A stretch of DNA of 64,000 nucleotides, taken from positions 796,001 through 860,000 of the forward strand of contig NC_006687.1 of assembly GCF_000091045.1 (NCBI RefSeq), in the 5' to 3' direction. Both the position numbers and the translations under genes were made by a program. The DNA comes from Cryptococcus deneoformans JEC21. Its lineage: Eukaryota; Basidiomycota; Tremellomycetes; Tremellales; Cryptococcaceae. The notes under the pieces were generated by a model. It was not told where the DNA came from. It saw only the letters and a program-made list of their open reading frames with translations, and did no database searches. Position 1 is the first letter of the stretch. Every line of letters starts with the position of its first letter. Below, piece by piece: positions 9,900-19,174 of this stretch.

Positions 9900-12800
9900 A
9901 TGTCCAACAATACAGACAACAACACATCCTACCAGGGGGTCATCTTAACTGGCCCCCAGAACTATGCTGAATGGGAGCTATCTATCAAAACATCTCTCAT
10001 CCTCAAGGACCTGGAGATTGGTACTCCAGTCAGCCTTGACAGCATGTCCTCCAAAGAGGACAAGGAGAAGTACAAGAGGTCCAGGCAAGCTTTTGCCCTT
10101 CTTATCAAATCACTCTCACCAGAAGTCCAGGCATCCCTCCCTGCCAACATACGATCTGTAGAGACAGCAGACAGCTCAGCACTCTGGGAGGAGCTCAAAT
10201 CCCAGTACTCAGCAGCAGTGGGCGCAAGACAGGCTCAACTTTTGCAACAAATGTGGATATCCCCTGTCATTGAAGGAGAAGACCCAAACAAGCGCATGGC
10301 AGAAATCAGATCAGCCCATGCTCAGATCAACAGCAGTGGTGAGAACCTCTCGGACCGAATGCTTGCCTATGCCATGACCCTAGCTCTTCCAGAATCATTC
10401 ACCACTGTCAAGCAAACTCTCTGGCTCAGGGAACCACTTACCTCTTCGGCTGTGCAGGCAGCAGTCCAAGCTGAGTGGACAAGGAGGTCCAGTGAGGAGG
10501 TAGCAATGGCTAACAGGGTGCAGGAGAGTCACACCCAAGGCAACAAAAGCAATAGAAGGGCCAAGCCAAGGGAATGGACTGAGAAATGGTGCAGTATCCA
10601 TAAAGTGCCTACTCACAATACCAGAGACTGCTCTCTCAGGAAGTTCAGCAATAACCACAGTCAGTCAGGTCAGGCTAGGGTGGGTACCGGTGAGTCTGCT
10701 AAGGCAGAGGAGCTGGCATCTACCTTCCATGCTGTAGCAGCAACTACAACCTGTTTCCATGACAACTCCTTCATAGTGGACTCAGGGGCTTCACACCACA
10801 TGGTTAGCAACAAAGGCTTACTTCACAACTATGGGCCAGCAACAATTGTCAGAAGTGTAAAGATTGGTAATGGCACTATCCTTCCAGTCGCTGGCCAGGG
10901 AACTATGACCATTGGAGCTACCACTCTTCAGCAAGTCCTCCATGTTCCCCAACTCCAGTGCAACCTTCTCGCTGTTAACAAGGTCCCATCTGGTTTCCAC
11001 TGGGCATTCAGCAGCAGTAAAGGTGAACTTTTTGATCAATCTAACCAGGTCTGCTTGTCTGCCCCATTCAAAGATGGTGCCTACTCCCTGCAGGTAGATC
11101 CATCTGGCCATGCCTATCCTGTTCAACTGGCTGATACTCTCTCAGAATGGCATCATAAGCTAGGGCATTTGGGGATTGAGAAAGTGGTTAGGCTTGCAAA
11201 AGAAGGGAGACTTGGTCAGAATAATCAATTGAAGAATGCAAATGCTGGTGATACCAAAGATTTCTATTGTGAAGCATGTATTAAGGGGAAAACTGGGCGA
11301 CTTCCTTCACCACCTGAACCCAACATCAGAGCTTCCAGGCCACTTGAACTATTGCATATCGACATCTGGGGACCAGCACCAGTCGCTTCCAAGGGAGGTA
11401 TGCGATACTTCCTGACTGTCTATGATGATTACAGCCACCGGATTTCCCTCACCTTGATGAGAATGAAGTCTGAGACACTGCAGAGTTTCAAAAACTTTGT
11501 CAATCATGCTGAAACTCAGACTGGTCATAAGGTTCAATCTATTCGGTCTGATAGGGGCGGAGAATTTACATCAGCAGCATTCCAGAGGTATATCAGGGAG
11601 AAAGGGATTGAGCATGTCATGGTGCCACCTGATGCTCATGCACAGAATGGGAGAGTGGAGAGGGCGCATCTTACTATCCTCAATGGTGTGAGAACTTTGC
11701 TTGTGGAGACTGGACTGCCAGCTAGCTTCTGGGGTGAGGCTGCTAAATACATTGCCTTCTCTCGCAACTGCTCCTTTGACTCCAACAATGGAATTCCCTT
11801 TGAACGCTGGTATGGCAAGAAACTGTTGTTCACTCAACTTCAAGCATTTGGAGAAAAGATTTTCTTTAGGGATTATACCAACACCAACAAATTGAAGCCT
11901 CGCTATCGACAAGGAAGGTTTATGGGGTATGCCAGTGATAGCAGCACTTCCAGTTATCGAATTCTGGATGATGAAGACATGAAGATCAAGGTGTCAAGGG
12001 ATACCATTTTGCCAAAGAAGCTGGACATTCCTCATTCCAAGATGCCAGCAAGGGGGAGTATTCTTAGGCTGGAGGAGTGGGATGACAACAAGAACAGAGA
12101 CACATCAACACATGCCCAAGATCCATTGGCAGAAATACCTGACAGAATCATCCCTGCCCCCATGGAAGTGAATCCTCAGGATGAAGTAAGACCTAGAGCA
12201 GTTCCAGCTGAGCATCAATCACCCATGGAGCTTCTTCGTAGGCTGGCAAGGTATGACACTGGAATACAGCAACAACCTGAGGCATCACCATCATCCAATG
12301 CATCAGAAGAGACAAACAGTGATGTTTCATCCATTGATCCTCTTGCCCTGACTGACAATCCAGAGACCTGGGGTACTATCGCAACAGCTCTGAATGCTAT
12401 GGCAATCAACACACCCAATACCTACAGAGAAGCTATTCAGTCAGGCGAGGGGGAGCAGTGGCATCAGGCTATGATGGAAGAATTGGAAAAGATGGAGAAG
12501 TATAATGTGTGGAAGGTGGTGGATAGGGCACCAGGACAGAGGGTCCTGAAGGCAAGATGGGTTTATACCAGGAAGATTGATGGGACAACAGGGAAACCAG
12601 CAGCATACAAGGCAAGATGGGTTGCCAAAGGATTTTCTCAAAAGGCTGGAATTGATTACAATGAGGTCTTCTCTGCTGTTGCCCACAAAGACTCGATTAG
12701 GGTATTCCTCTCTCTGGTCAACCATCTTGACATGGAATGTGACCAGGTGGACATCAAGGCAGCCTTTCTCAATGGCGATCTCGAAGAAACCATCTATCTT

Positions 12801-13985
12801 GAAGCACCAGAAGGAAGCGACATCCCAGCAAACAAGATCCTACTCTTGAACAAGTCACTCTATGGGTTGCGACAGTCACCAAGATGTTTCAACAAAGCAC
12901 TTGATCAGTGGTTAAAGTCTCAAGGGCTGAAGCCAACCAGAGCTGACCCCTGCTTCTATGTTCGACGTTGTGAGGGGGAATTGCTCATGCTCTCTGTCCA
13001 TGTGGATGATCAGCTCATTGCCTGCAATTCAAGAAAGACATTGGACAAATTCAAGCAGGCACTTAACAGCAAATTTGAGTGCTCTGACTCTGGGCCTGCT
13101 GGCTACTTCCTGGGCATCAATATATACCGGGACAGGCCACAGAAGAAACTCTATCTCTCCCAGGAGCATTATATGGAGTCCCTGCTTGACCGCTTTGACA
13201 TGTCCAATTGCAATCCAGCAAAGACGCCTCTTCCTTCAGGCTTCAAACCGATTCCAGCAACAGATCAAGAGCATGAGCTAGCACAACATCGACCATATCC
13301 AAAGCTAGTGGGCTCTATTCTCTATGCAGCAACAGTGACACGGCCAGATCTAGCTCATGCAGCAAGTGTTCTGTCAAGATTCATCAGCAAATGGAATGAG
13401 TCCCATTGGCTTGCAGCGAAACATTGTCTGAGGTATATCAGAGGCACTTCAGATCTTTCATTGACTTTTGATGCCCACTCAAGCAAGCGAGTTGCACTGG
13501 GATATGTTGATGCAGATTGGGGAGGAGACCTTGACACAAGGAGGTCCACCACTGGTTATGTTTTCAAGATATATGGAGGTGTAGTTGGCTGGAAGTCAAA
13601 GAGGCAACCTACTGTGGCTCTCTCAACCACAGAGGCCGAATACATGGCCTCCACTGATGCAGCAAAGCAGGCTATTTGGCTAAGGCTGCTCTTGGATGAT
13701 ATAGGACTTGGCCTGGGTGATCAGCCACTCCAGCTGCTCAATGACAATGCTGGGGCCATTGCCTTGTCAAAGAATCCAGTGAACCATGAAAAGTCTAAAC
13801 ACATTGATATGAGGCACCATTTCATTCGAGAGAAGGTTGAGGATAAGGCTATCTCACTTGCCCATGTCCCATCAGTGGAAAACATTGCTGATCTTCTGAC
13901 AAAGAGCCTTCCAGCTGAAGCTTTTGTCAAGTTGTGCCATCTCCTTGGAATGCAGAGGTTGGATCAAGGGGGAGTGTCAGAATGA
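9900..13985 (+). CDS. Copia-B gag-pol polyprotein (1361 aa)
   Basis: The intact frame starts at ATG 9900, 279 bp after the LTR. The N-terminal 230 residues are copia-type gag (GPQNYAEWELSIKTSL), followed by a knuckle of CX2HX4HX4C form (CSIHKVPTHNTRDC). The protease motif DSGA is near residue 294. The integrase catalytic residues are D488, D551 and E587, with 35 residues between the last two (DD35E). Reverse transcriptase follows, with HVDD near residue 1034 where YVDD is usual, then RNase H with DADWGGD and the closing LTKSLPAEAF. The stop lies inside the 3' LTR. Gag and pol share one frame with no visible frameshift signal, so the Gag:Pol ratio must be set another way, for example by splicing as in Drosophila copia (inference). 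Confidence 0.95.
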   Translation: MSNNTDNNTSYQGVILTGPQNYAEWELSIKTSLILKDLEIGTPVSLDSMSSKEDKEKYKRSRQAFALLIKSLSPEVQASLPANIRSVETADSSALWEELKSQYSAAVGARQAQLLQQMWISPVIEGEDPNKRMAEIRSAHAQINSSGENLSDRMLAYAMTLALPESFTTVKQTLWLREPLTSSAVQAAVQAEWTRRSSEEVAMANRVQESHTQGNKSNRRAKPREWTEKWCSIHKVPTHNTRDCSLRKFSNNHSQSGQARVGTGESAKAEELASTFHAVAATTTCFHDNSFIVDSGASHHMVSNKGLLHNYGPATIVRSVKIGNGTILPVAGQGTMTIGATTLQQVLHVPQLQCNLLAVNKVPSGFHWAFSSSKGELFDQSNQVCLSAPFKDGAYSLQVDPSGHAYPVQLADTLSEWHHKLGHLGIEKVVRLAKEGRLGQNNQLKNANAGDTKDFYCEACIKGKTGRLPSPPEPNIRASRPLELLHIDIWGPAPVASKGGMRYFLTVYDDYSHRISLTLMRMKSETLQSFKNFVNHAETQTGHKVQSIRSDRGGEFTSAAFQRYIREKGIEHVMVPPDAHAQNGRVERAHLTILNGVRTLLVETGLPASFWGEAAKYIAFSRNCSFDSNNGIPFERWYGKKLLFTQLQAFGEKIFFRDYTNTNKLKPRYRQGRFMGYASDSSTSSYRILDDEDMKIKVSRDTILPKKLDIPHSKMPARGSILRLEEWDDNKNRDTSTHAQDPLAEIPDRIIPAPMEVNPQDEVRPRAVPAEHQSPMELLRRLARYDTGIQQQPEASPSSNASEETNSDVSSIDPLALTDNPETWGTIATALNAMAINTPNTYREAIQSGEGEQWHQAMMEELEKMEKYNVWKVVDRAPGQRVLKARWVYTRKIDGTTGKPAAYKARWVAKGFSQKAGIDYNEVFSAVAHKDSIRVFLSLVNHLDMECDQVDIKAAFLNGDLEETIYLEAPEGSDIPANKILLLNKSLYGLRQSPRCFNKALDQWLKSQGLKPTRADPCFYVRRCEGELLMLSVHVDDQLIACNSRKTLDKFKQALNSKFECSDSGPAGYFLGINIYRDRPQKKLYLSQEHYMESLLDRFDMSNCNPAKTPLPSGFKPIPATDQEHELAQHRPYPKLVGSILYAATVTRPDLAHAASVLSRFISKWNESHWLAAKHCLRYIRGTSDLSLTFDAHSSKRVALGYVDADWGGDLDTRRSTTGYVFKIYGGVVGWKSKRQPTVALSTTEAEYMASTDAAKQAIWLRLLLDDIGLGLGDQPLQLLNDNAGAIALSKNPVNHEKSKHIDMRHHFIREKVEDKAISLAHVPSVENIADLLTKSLPAEAFVKLCHLLGMQRLDQGGVSE
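13966..13974 (+). promoter_or_regulatory. Copia-B polypurine tract
   Basis: AAGGGGGAG abuts the 3' LTR and is the expected primer of plus-strand synthesis. It lies inside the end of the coding frame (residues QGGV). Confidence 0.8.
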
Positions 13986-14250
13986 ATGATCCGACCTGGA
14001 TCTGGAGAGATCAGTAGGGATCTGGAGGCATGGGAATTGTTAGTGGAGGCATGGGAATTGCTGGTGGAGGCATGGGAATTGTTGGTGGTGGCATGGGAAG
14101 AAGGGGAGATTAGATTACATAAGCCAGAACACTTACAATATCGAAACAAATAAAGACAAAGGATTGTAGAATAGTTTCCATGCAACTTAGACATCTCTGG
14201 CAATCGACACCGCGTGCTCAAGCTCTCTCTAGACAACTCTACATCTGACA
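13975..14250 (+). repeat. Copia-B 3' LTR (276 bp)
   Basis: It has the same ends and length as the 5' LTR and is followed by the second ATGGC. It carries the polyprotein stop codon 9 bp from its start. Confidence 0.95.
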
Positions 14251-14255
14251 ATGGC

Positions 14256-17200
14256 GATTGGCCTGGACGGCCATACGATGTTTCGCCAAAATGAGGTTAT
14301 CGCGAGCGTCGGCGAGCGAGAGGTCAGTGCGATCCGCAGCGAGAGTCCATTCAGCCCGCGTAGGAAGAGACGCCTGGATGAAGGAGGGAGGTCGGGGAAG
14401 GCTTGGAAGGGTACGTAGTCGGCGACCAAAGACCAGTTGTGCCGGAGAGAAACCTGTGGAACGTCTGACAGTATTATTCATGGCTTGGGAAACACGAGGA
14501 AGGTACTTAACCCAAGATTTGCCATGTCGGTCCACCCAGCTACGAAGGAGTTGAACTACCATCTTGTTCGTACGCTCTGAGGCGCCGTCGGTTTGCGGAT
14601 GGAAAGCCGTGGACATTTTGAGCTTGACGTTCTGCTGCTCCCAGAGGGTCGTCCAAAATCGTGAGGTAAATAGTGTATCGCGATCGGACGTAATAGAGAG
14701 CGGGAGGCCATAGCGAGAAACCCATCTGTCCCAAACCAAGATAGCGAGGTCGCGAGCGTTAATAGTGGTAGAACATGGAACCAATTCAATGAACCCGGTT
14801 AGTCTATCCGTGATCGTGAGAAGATAGTCATGTCCGCCGGAAGAAGGGAGTGGTCCCACAAAATCGATAGCGATGTCATCGAATTTATCGCGTGGGACCG
14901 GGAGCGGATGCAAAGGACCAGCCGGTTTCGTCGTAGGGGCATTTGCCTGTTGACATAAGTGACACGCACGGACAAACTCACGGACATCCTTGGACATTGT
15001 CTCCCAAAAGTATCCACTCCTGAGTATCTCCATAGTTTTCTCCACTCCCAGATGTCCAGCAGTTCCCTCATGTGCTTGCCGCATAAGTTCCTCACGAAGG
15101 GTATTAACGTCCGGGATGCATAAACGGTTGTCAACGAGGAGGAGTTGGTGTGTATCGTGATTATGGAGGGTAACACCTGGAGCAGTAGACGGATCAGCAA
15201 GCCATTCTTTGAATAATACATCACCTTGATAACCCTGCGCAATCGCGCGAAGGGTGTCCGGATCCAAAGTGGGCTCGTATGTCATTGTGGCATGAACTGA
15301 AACCGGTGATTGATCCAGGGAGGGGTCGGCAGGTTCGGCGGCATCCGAAGGGGCGTGACGAGAGAGATAATCGGCGAGAGTATTGAACTCCCCTTTGATG
15401 TATTCGATGCGGAGGTCGAAATCCTTCAGAGTACTCAGCCACCGAAGCTGACGGGGAGAGAGATTACGTTGACCTAAGAACCATTGAAGGGTAAAGTGAT
15501 CGCAGTAGACGTGGACTGGAATGCCGTATAGCAGAGGGCGCCAATGATCGAGGGCATTAATAATCGCCAGCAGCTCACGGTCGTGTACCGGATAGTTCCG
15601 TTGTGCACTATTGAAGGTGCGCGAATCGTAGGCCACGGGCTGGGCGGACTCCCGAGAGGTACCGACACCAATCCAAGCGCCAGTACCTGTGTTGGAAGCG
15701 TCGGTGAATAGAAAGACCTGCTGCTTTCCCGCTTTGACAGCATCATAATCGATAACGGCAAGACAGGGGACAGTACTCACCGCGCGTCGAGTCGCTTCAA
15801 AGGCCGCCTTCTCCGCAGGGCCGAACGACCATCTCCAACCAGTCCATCCCTCGGGGAGGTGTCCCTTATGCATCTTGACAGCCTTGTAGTAAGCTTTCTC
15901 AGCCGCCGCATTCGGAGGAAGAGTGGCGTGAAGCACGGCGGTGTGGTCGGCCAGGTTTGGTACGAAATCGCGAAGGTAATTAACGAGACCAAGGAACGAG
16001 TGGAGTTGGTGAGAATTGACCGGGAGGGGGAACTGCTCGACACGTGCGATTTTGGCGGGGTCGGGCAGAATCTGTCCGGGGCGGATGATGTGGCCTAAGA
16101 ACGCTACTTCGTCGAGGAACAGCTTTGACTTCTCACGCGAGCAGCGAAGACCACTTCGACGTAGGGCAGAAAGAACACTCACAATATTATCATGCAGGTC
16201 CTTCGCATCCTTCCCCCAGATGATGATATCATCCACGTAAGCCTCGCAACATTCCCCAGTTAAACCTTGTAACGCCTCATTAATGCGACGCTGTTGTGCG
16301 GCCGGCGCGTTCCGAATCCCTTGAGGCATTACCACCCACTCTAGGAGACCGAGAGGAGTGGTGATAGCGGTTTTCGGGATGTCCTCCTCCTTCATTAGCG
16401 TTTGGAAAAAGGCATCCTTACAGTCAAGTTTTGCGAAAATCTTGCCCTTCCTGGCGGCACGGTGGAGTATATCCTGGACATTCCCCATAGGGTACATGTC
16501 GGGGACCGTGACGTTGTTCAGAGCGCGGAAATCACAGACCATTCGGAATTTGCCATTACCTTTGGACACGAGAAACGCCGGGGAGGCCCAAGGGGAACTA
16601 GAGTATCGAAGACGTCCTGCATTCAGATGTTCTAATAACATCTCGCGGAAACGTGGAAGCAGGGCTTCCGGTACTCGATAGGGTGGCGAGCGGTGGGGAG
16701 TAGCCCCATGTTTCAAGTTAATTTCGAAACGCACGCCAGACTTTGTTTTGGAGATGGTGGGGAAATTTCGCACGTCGCCTAGGTCGTCGCAGAAAACATC
16801 GTGGAATTCGGTCTGAAGCTTGCGTAGAACATCCGTCAGACTGTCGGACTCGGCGGCCGCGCGGGTCTGCGAAAGATTGGGGCGGGTGTCGGCGAATGAC
16901 ACTGTGGCGGTAGTCGAGGCGGGATTTGCGGCGGCGTGGGAAACTGGCGCACCTAACTTTTGCAAGCCTAACGCAGACAAGTTCACACCGCCCGCCTCCA
17001 ATAACCGGATGAAAGAATTTGATTCCGCGAGTAATCCGTGCCGCGCGAAGAAATTTAGTCCTAAGATACCATCGTAGGTACCGTGCAGATCCATCAGGAC
17101 ACCATCGACTCGATACATGCGACCACCTAGGGAAAACGACCCGACGACCATATCTGTGACCAACGGACCCGCCAAACCTCCGGCTAGACGCACTCGCATC

Positions 17201-18444
17201 CGTACCAACCCTTTCTTCACTTCCCAGCCCAGTCTCGCCGCCAACCTCGGATCCACAAAGGTTGTGGACGCCCCCGTGTCGAGTAAGAATTTAGGGGAGG
17301 GGGCTGATAAACGGCTGTCAGCGGAGACTGGGACGGATATGGAGAGCAAAGGATGGAAAAGAGCGTACGTCGCGTCACAGGTATCATCATTGGCTGGAGG
17401 AACGGTTTGGGCTAACGTCAGATAGGCCGAGGTGGCATCGCCTGCCGTCAGTTCAGTCTCGAGTTGGTTGACCTTAGGAGTCGGAGCGCGTGTACGGGTA
17501 GGGCACTTGGAATGCTGATGCCCCGTTTTACGACAATCGTAGCATCGGTTCTCCTTGCGGAAGACTTCACGGATATGGCGGCCCGCCGGGGAGAGATAGT
17601 ATGGCAGAGCGTGGGAAGGGTCATGATAGTAGGACATAGAGTGGGGTAATTGGACGTTGTCGGAAGAAACCTGGTTGGTGGGACGGGACCTAATCCGAGA
17701 GGCGGCATCCTCGTGTTGAATTCGTTCGACATGATTGCTGATCAAGGCCCGCAGTGCGTCCAGATCGTCGACGTGAAATTCGGGCAAGTCAACCAAGCGA
17801 AGAAAAAGGCGTTCGGGACAGGCCGCACGATAAAAACTGGTGAGTTGTTGGTCGGTCGGGTATAGCTTACTCCCAAGGAGGTGGGCACGGTGCAAAATCA
17901 CCGCATTGTCGAATTTTTTCCAACCCTCCGACGACGCCTCGTGGAAGGAGAGACGAAAAAGAGCACGGCTTTCGCGGAACTCCCAGTTGGACGGCATGGC
18001 CTTAGCCTTGAAGGCAGCTGACCACGTCTCCCATGTCGTTATTCCATCGGCCTCCATACGGCGACCGTCTTGCTCAACCCAACCAACGAGACCAGCGCAC
18101 TCAATCGAATTGTTCGCCAGCTCAATCACTGTCACACGGCGTCTCTCTTCCACCTCCTCGTCATCCGAGGGAGTCAGAAGGCCGTGCGTTCGCAAAACCT
18201 GTTGAAGCCGACGCAAATGGGTAAGGGCGCGGTCTGCATCGCCAAGGGGACCCTCGAAACGAGGGATGTCTGACGCCTTGGGCAATGGTATACCTCGGGG
18301 TGTATAGCGTTCCTTGGTAGCTGATAGTTTGTTTTGTTTAGCCAGCAGCTCAGTGAGGAGCGCCAGCGTATCGTCTTGTTGTTGGACGCGGTCGACCAGA
18401 CGCGCGAGCAACTCCGTTGGAGAGTCTTGAGCTGATTTGGGCAT
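14256..18444 (-). pseudogene. Gyp1 gag-pol, main part, interrupted by Copia-B
   Basis: The open frame of about 1396 codons starts MPKSAQDSPT at 18444. Gag has a short polar region and a zinc knuckle CYDCRKTGHQHSKC. The protease is LLDTGASTTFVD. RT shows KLDCKDAFFQ, VMPQGIRNAPAAQQ and YVDDIIIWG (around 16220). RNase H has TDASNTGTGAWI. The integrase zinc region is HEGTAGHLG...CHLCQ, and the core has AIDFVGPLP, SDRDTLF and QTDGASERTNK. The frame is broken only by Copia-B after QANRH and resumes at 9344. Before that insertion this would have been a full polyprotein of roughly 1550 residues. Large parts of pol are nearly identical to Gyp5, whereas gag is clearly diverged. Confidence 0.92.
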
Positions 18445-18486
18445 GATGGATATGGTGTAAAAAAGGTAGGTGCTAGTTTCGAAAAA

Positions 18487-18512
18487 AGTGTAGGCACTGG
18501 GGGTGCCTCACT
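18487..18512 (-). promoter_or_regulatory. U5/leader junction hairpin, Gyp1
   Basis: Sense strand reads AGTG, AGGCAC, CCCCA, GTGCCT, A, CACT and then T6. It has the same architecture as in Gyp2 to Gyp5 but different arm sequence from Gyp2. Confidence 0.6.
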
Positions 18513-18990
18513 GCGTTCGGTTGGCGTTCGAGAAGGATGGGCGTTCGTGGTATAGGTCTAGAGGGCGTTCGGATGCGTTCGAGGAAGCGTTCGGTGTTTG
18601 TTTATAGTTATAGTGGTCTACTGGATGCGAAACTAGCAATGGTTGATATGCATGAGTTTCGCTTAGAGAAAGAGAAAACTATAACTATGTATGAGATCTA
18701 TATATATATGTATGTGTGGATGTATGCAGAAACAAACAGAAGTCCATCGAAAAAAAGGGGCAGAGATCCGGCGAAGTCCGCCGCCGCGTTTCGGCAGCAA
18801 TTGCCGGTCCTATGCATGAGAATAAAATATCATGCATAGGATAAGGCCGGACAGAGCTCGATGCCGCGTTTCGGCGAAGTCCGAAAAACGCGTTTCGGCA
18901 TCAAATCTCACTTACCAACATCGACCAATGCATAGGAATAAATCCTACCATATGGTGAGAATGAATGGTGGTAAGGGCTCTGCACTTACA
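18489..18990 (-). repeat. Gyp1 5' LTR (502 bp)
   Basis: It nearly matches 8004-8505 over the same length. Six GCGTTCG words (plus strand) lie within 18513-18598. A TATATATATA run lies near 18700. Right flank GAAAA belongs to a Gyp3 LTR fragment. Confidence 0.93.
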
Positions 18991-19174
18991 GAAAAGGGCT
19001 CTCTTTCTAAAGATAAAGAAGAGAGGCTTTTCCTTGCTGCAAATTCCTTTGAGGCCTGTGAGGAGCGCGCAAAATAAACGGAATCAAAATAAGAGAAAAG
19101 CGGCAGCAAATCTATGTATGAAGTGAAACAGACCTTGGGATCATAATGACTGTGTTTGGCATGCATGCCTTACA
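18991..19174 (-). repeat. Gyp3 LTR fragment (184 bp)
   Basis: It matches the last 184 bp of the plus-strand view of the Gyp3 LTR (28135-28318), ending GGCATGCATGCCTTACA. The other part of this LTR is absent; the fragment starts exactly at the end of the Gyp1 LTR. After it, Gyp4-A resumes with AATAG. Confidence 0.9.

Larger units (their letters stand above)
9345..14250 (+). mobile_element. Copia-B, complete Ty1/copia retrotransposon (4906 bp)
   Basis: This is a full-length element with 276-bp LTRs at 9345-9620 and 13975-14250. It has a primer site at 9621, an intact 1361-codon gag-pol frame and a polypurine tract at 13966-13974. The target duplication ATGGC is at 9340-9344 and 14251-14255. 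The uninterrupted target can be read at 34921 onward in Gyp5, which confirms the duplication. I see two LTR differences (A/G near 9363 versus 13993, and G/A in GCCAGGACAC versus GCCAGAACAC), so insertion is recent but not immediate. All parts needed for mobility look present. Confidence 0.96.
8004..18990 (-). mobile_element. Gyp1, Ty3/gypsy element carrying Copia-B
   Basis: The element is bounded by two 502-bp LTRs (8004-8505 and 18489-18990). Without Copia-B it is about 6.08 kb. It has one long gag-pol frame, a 3' untranslated region and a purine tract CTCTCCCC (minus GGGGAGAG) just inside the 3' LTR. The flanks do not match: GATGG (Gyp4-A) on the left and GAAAA (inside a Gyp3 LTR fragment) on the right. 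The element therefore lacks a target duplication and may be a recombinant of two insertions. Confidence 0.92.

Noticed and set aside
18513..18598. GCGTTCG cluster as a possible CRISPR or satellite array
   Set aside because: Units are 7 bp with irregular spacing, inside an LTR of a eukaryotic element; this is not a CRISPR.
18537..18839. 100-codon open frame in Gyp1 LTRs (MGVRGIGLEGVRM...)
   Set aside because: It crosses repeats and the TA run, differs in frame between copies and has no recognisable domain.
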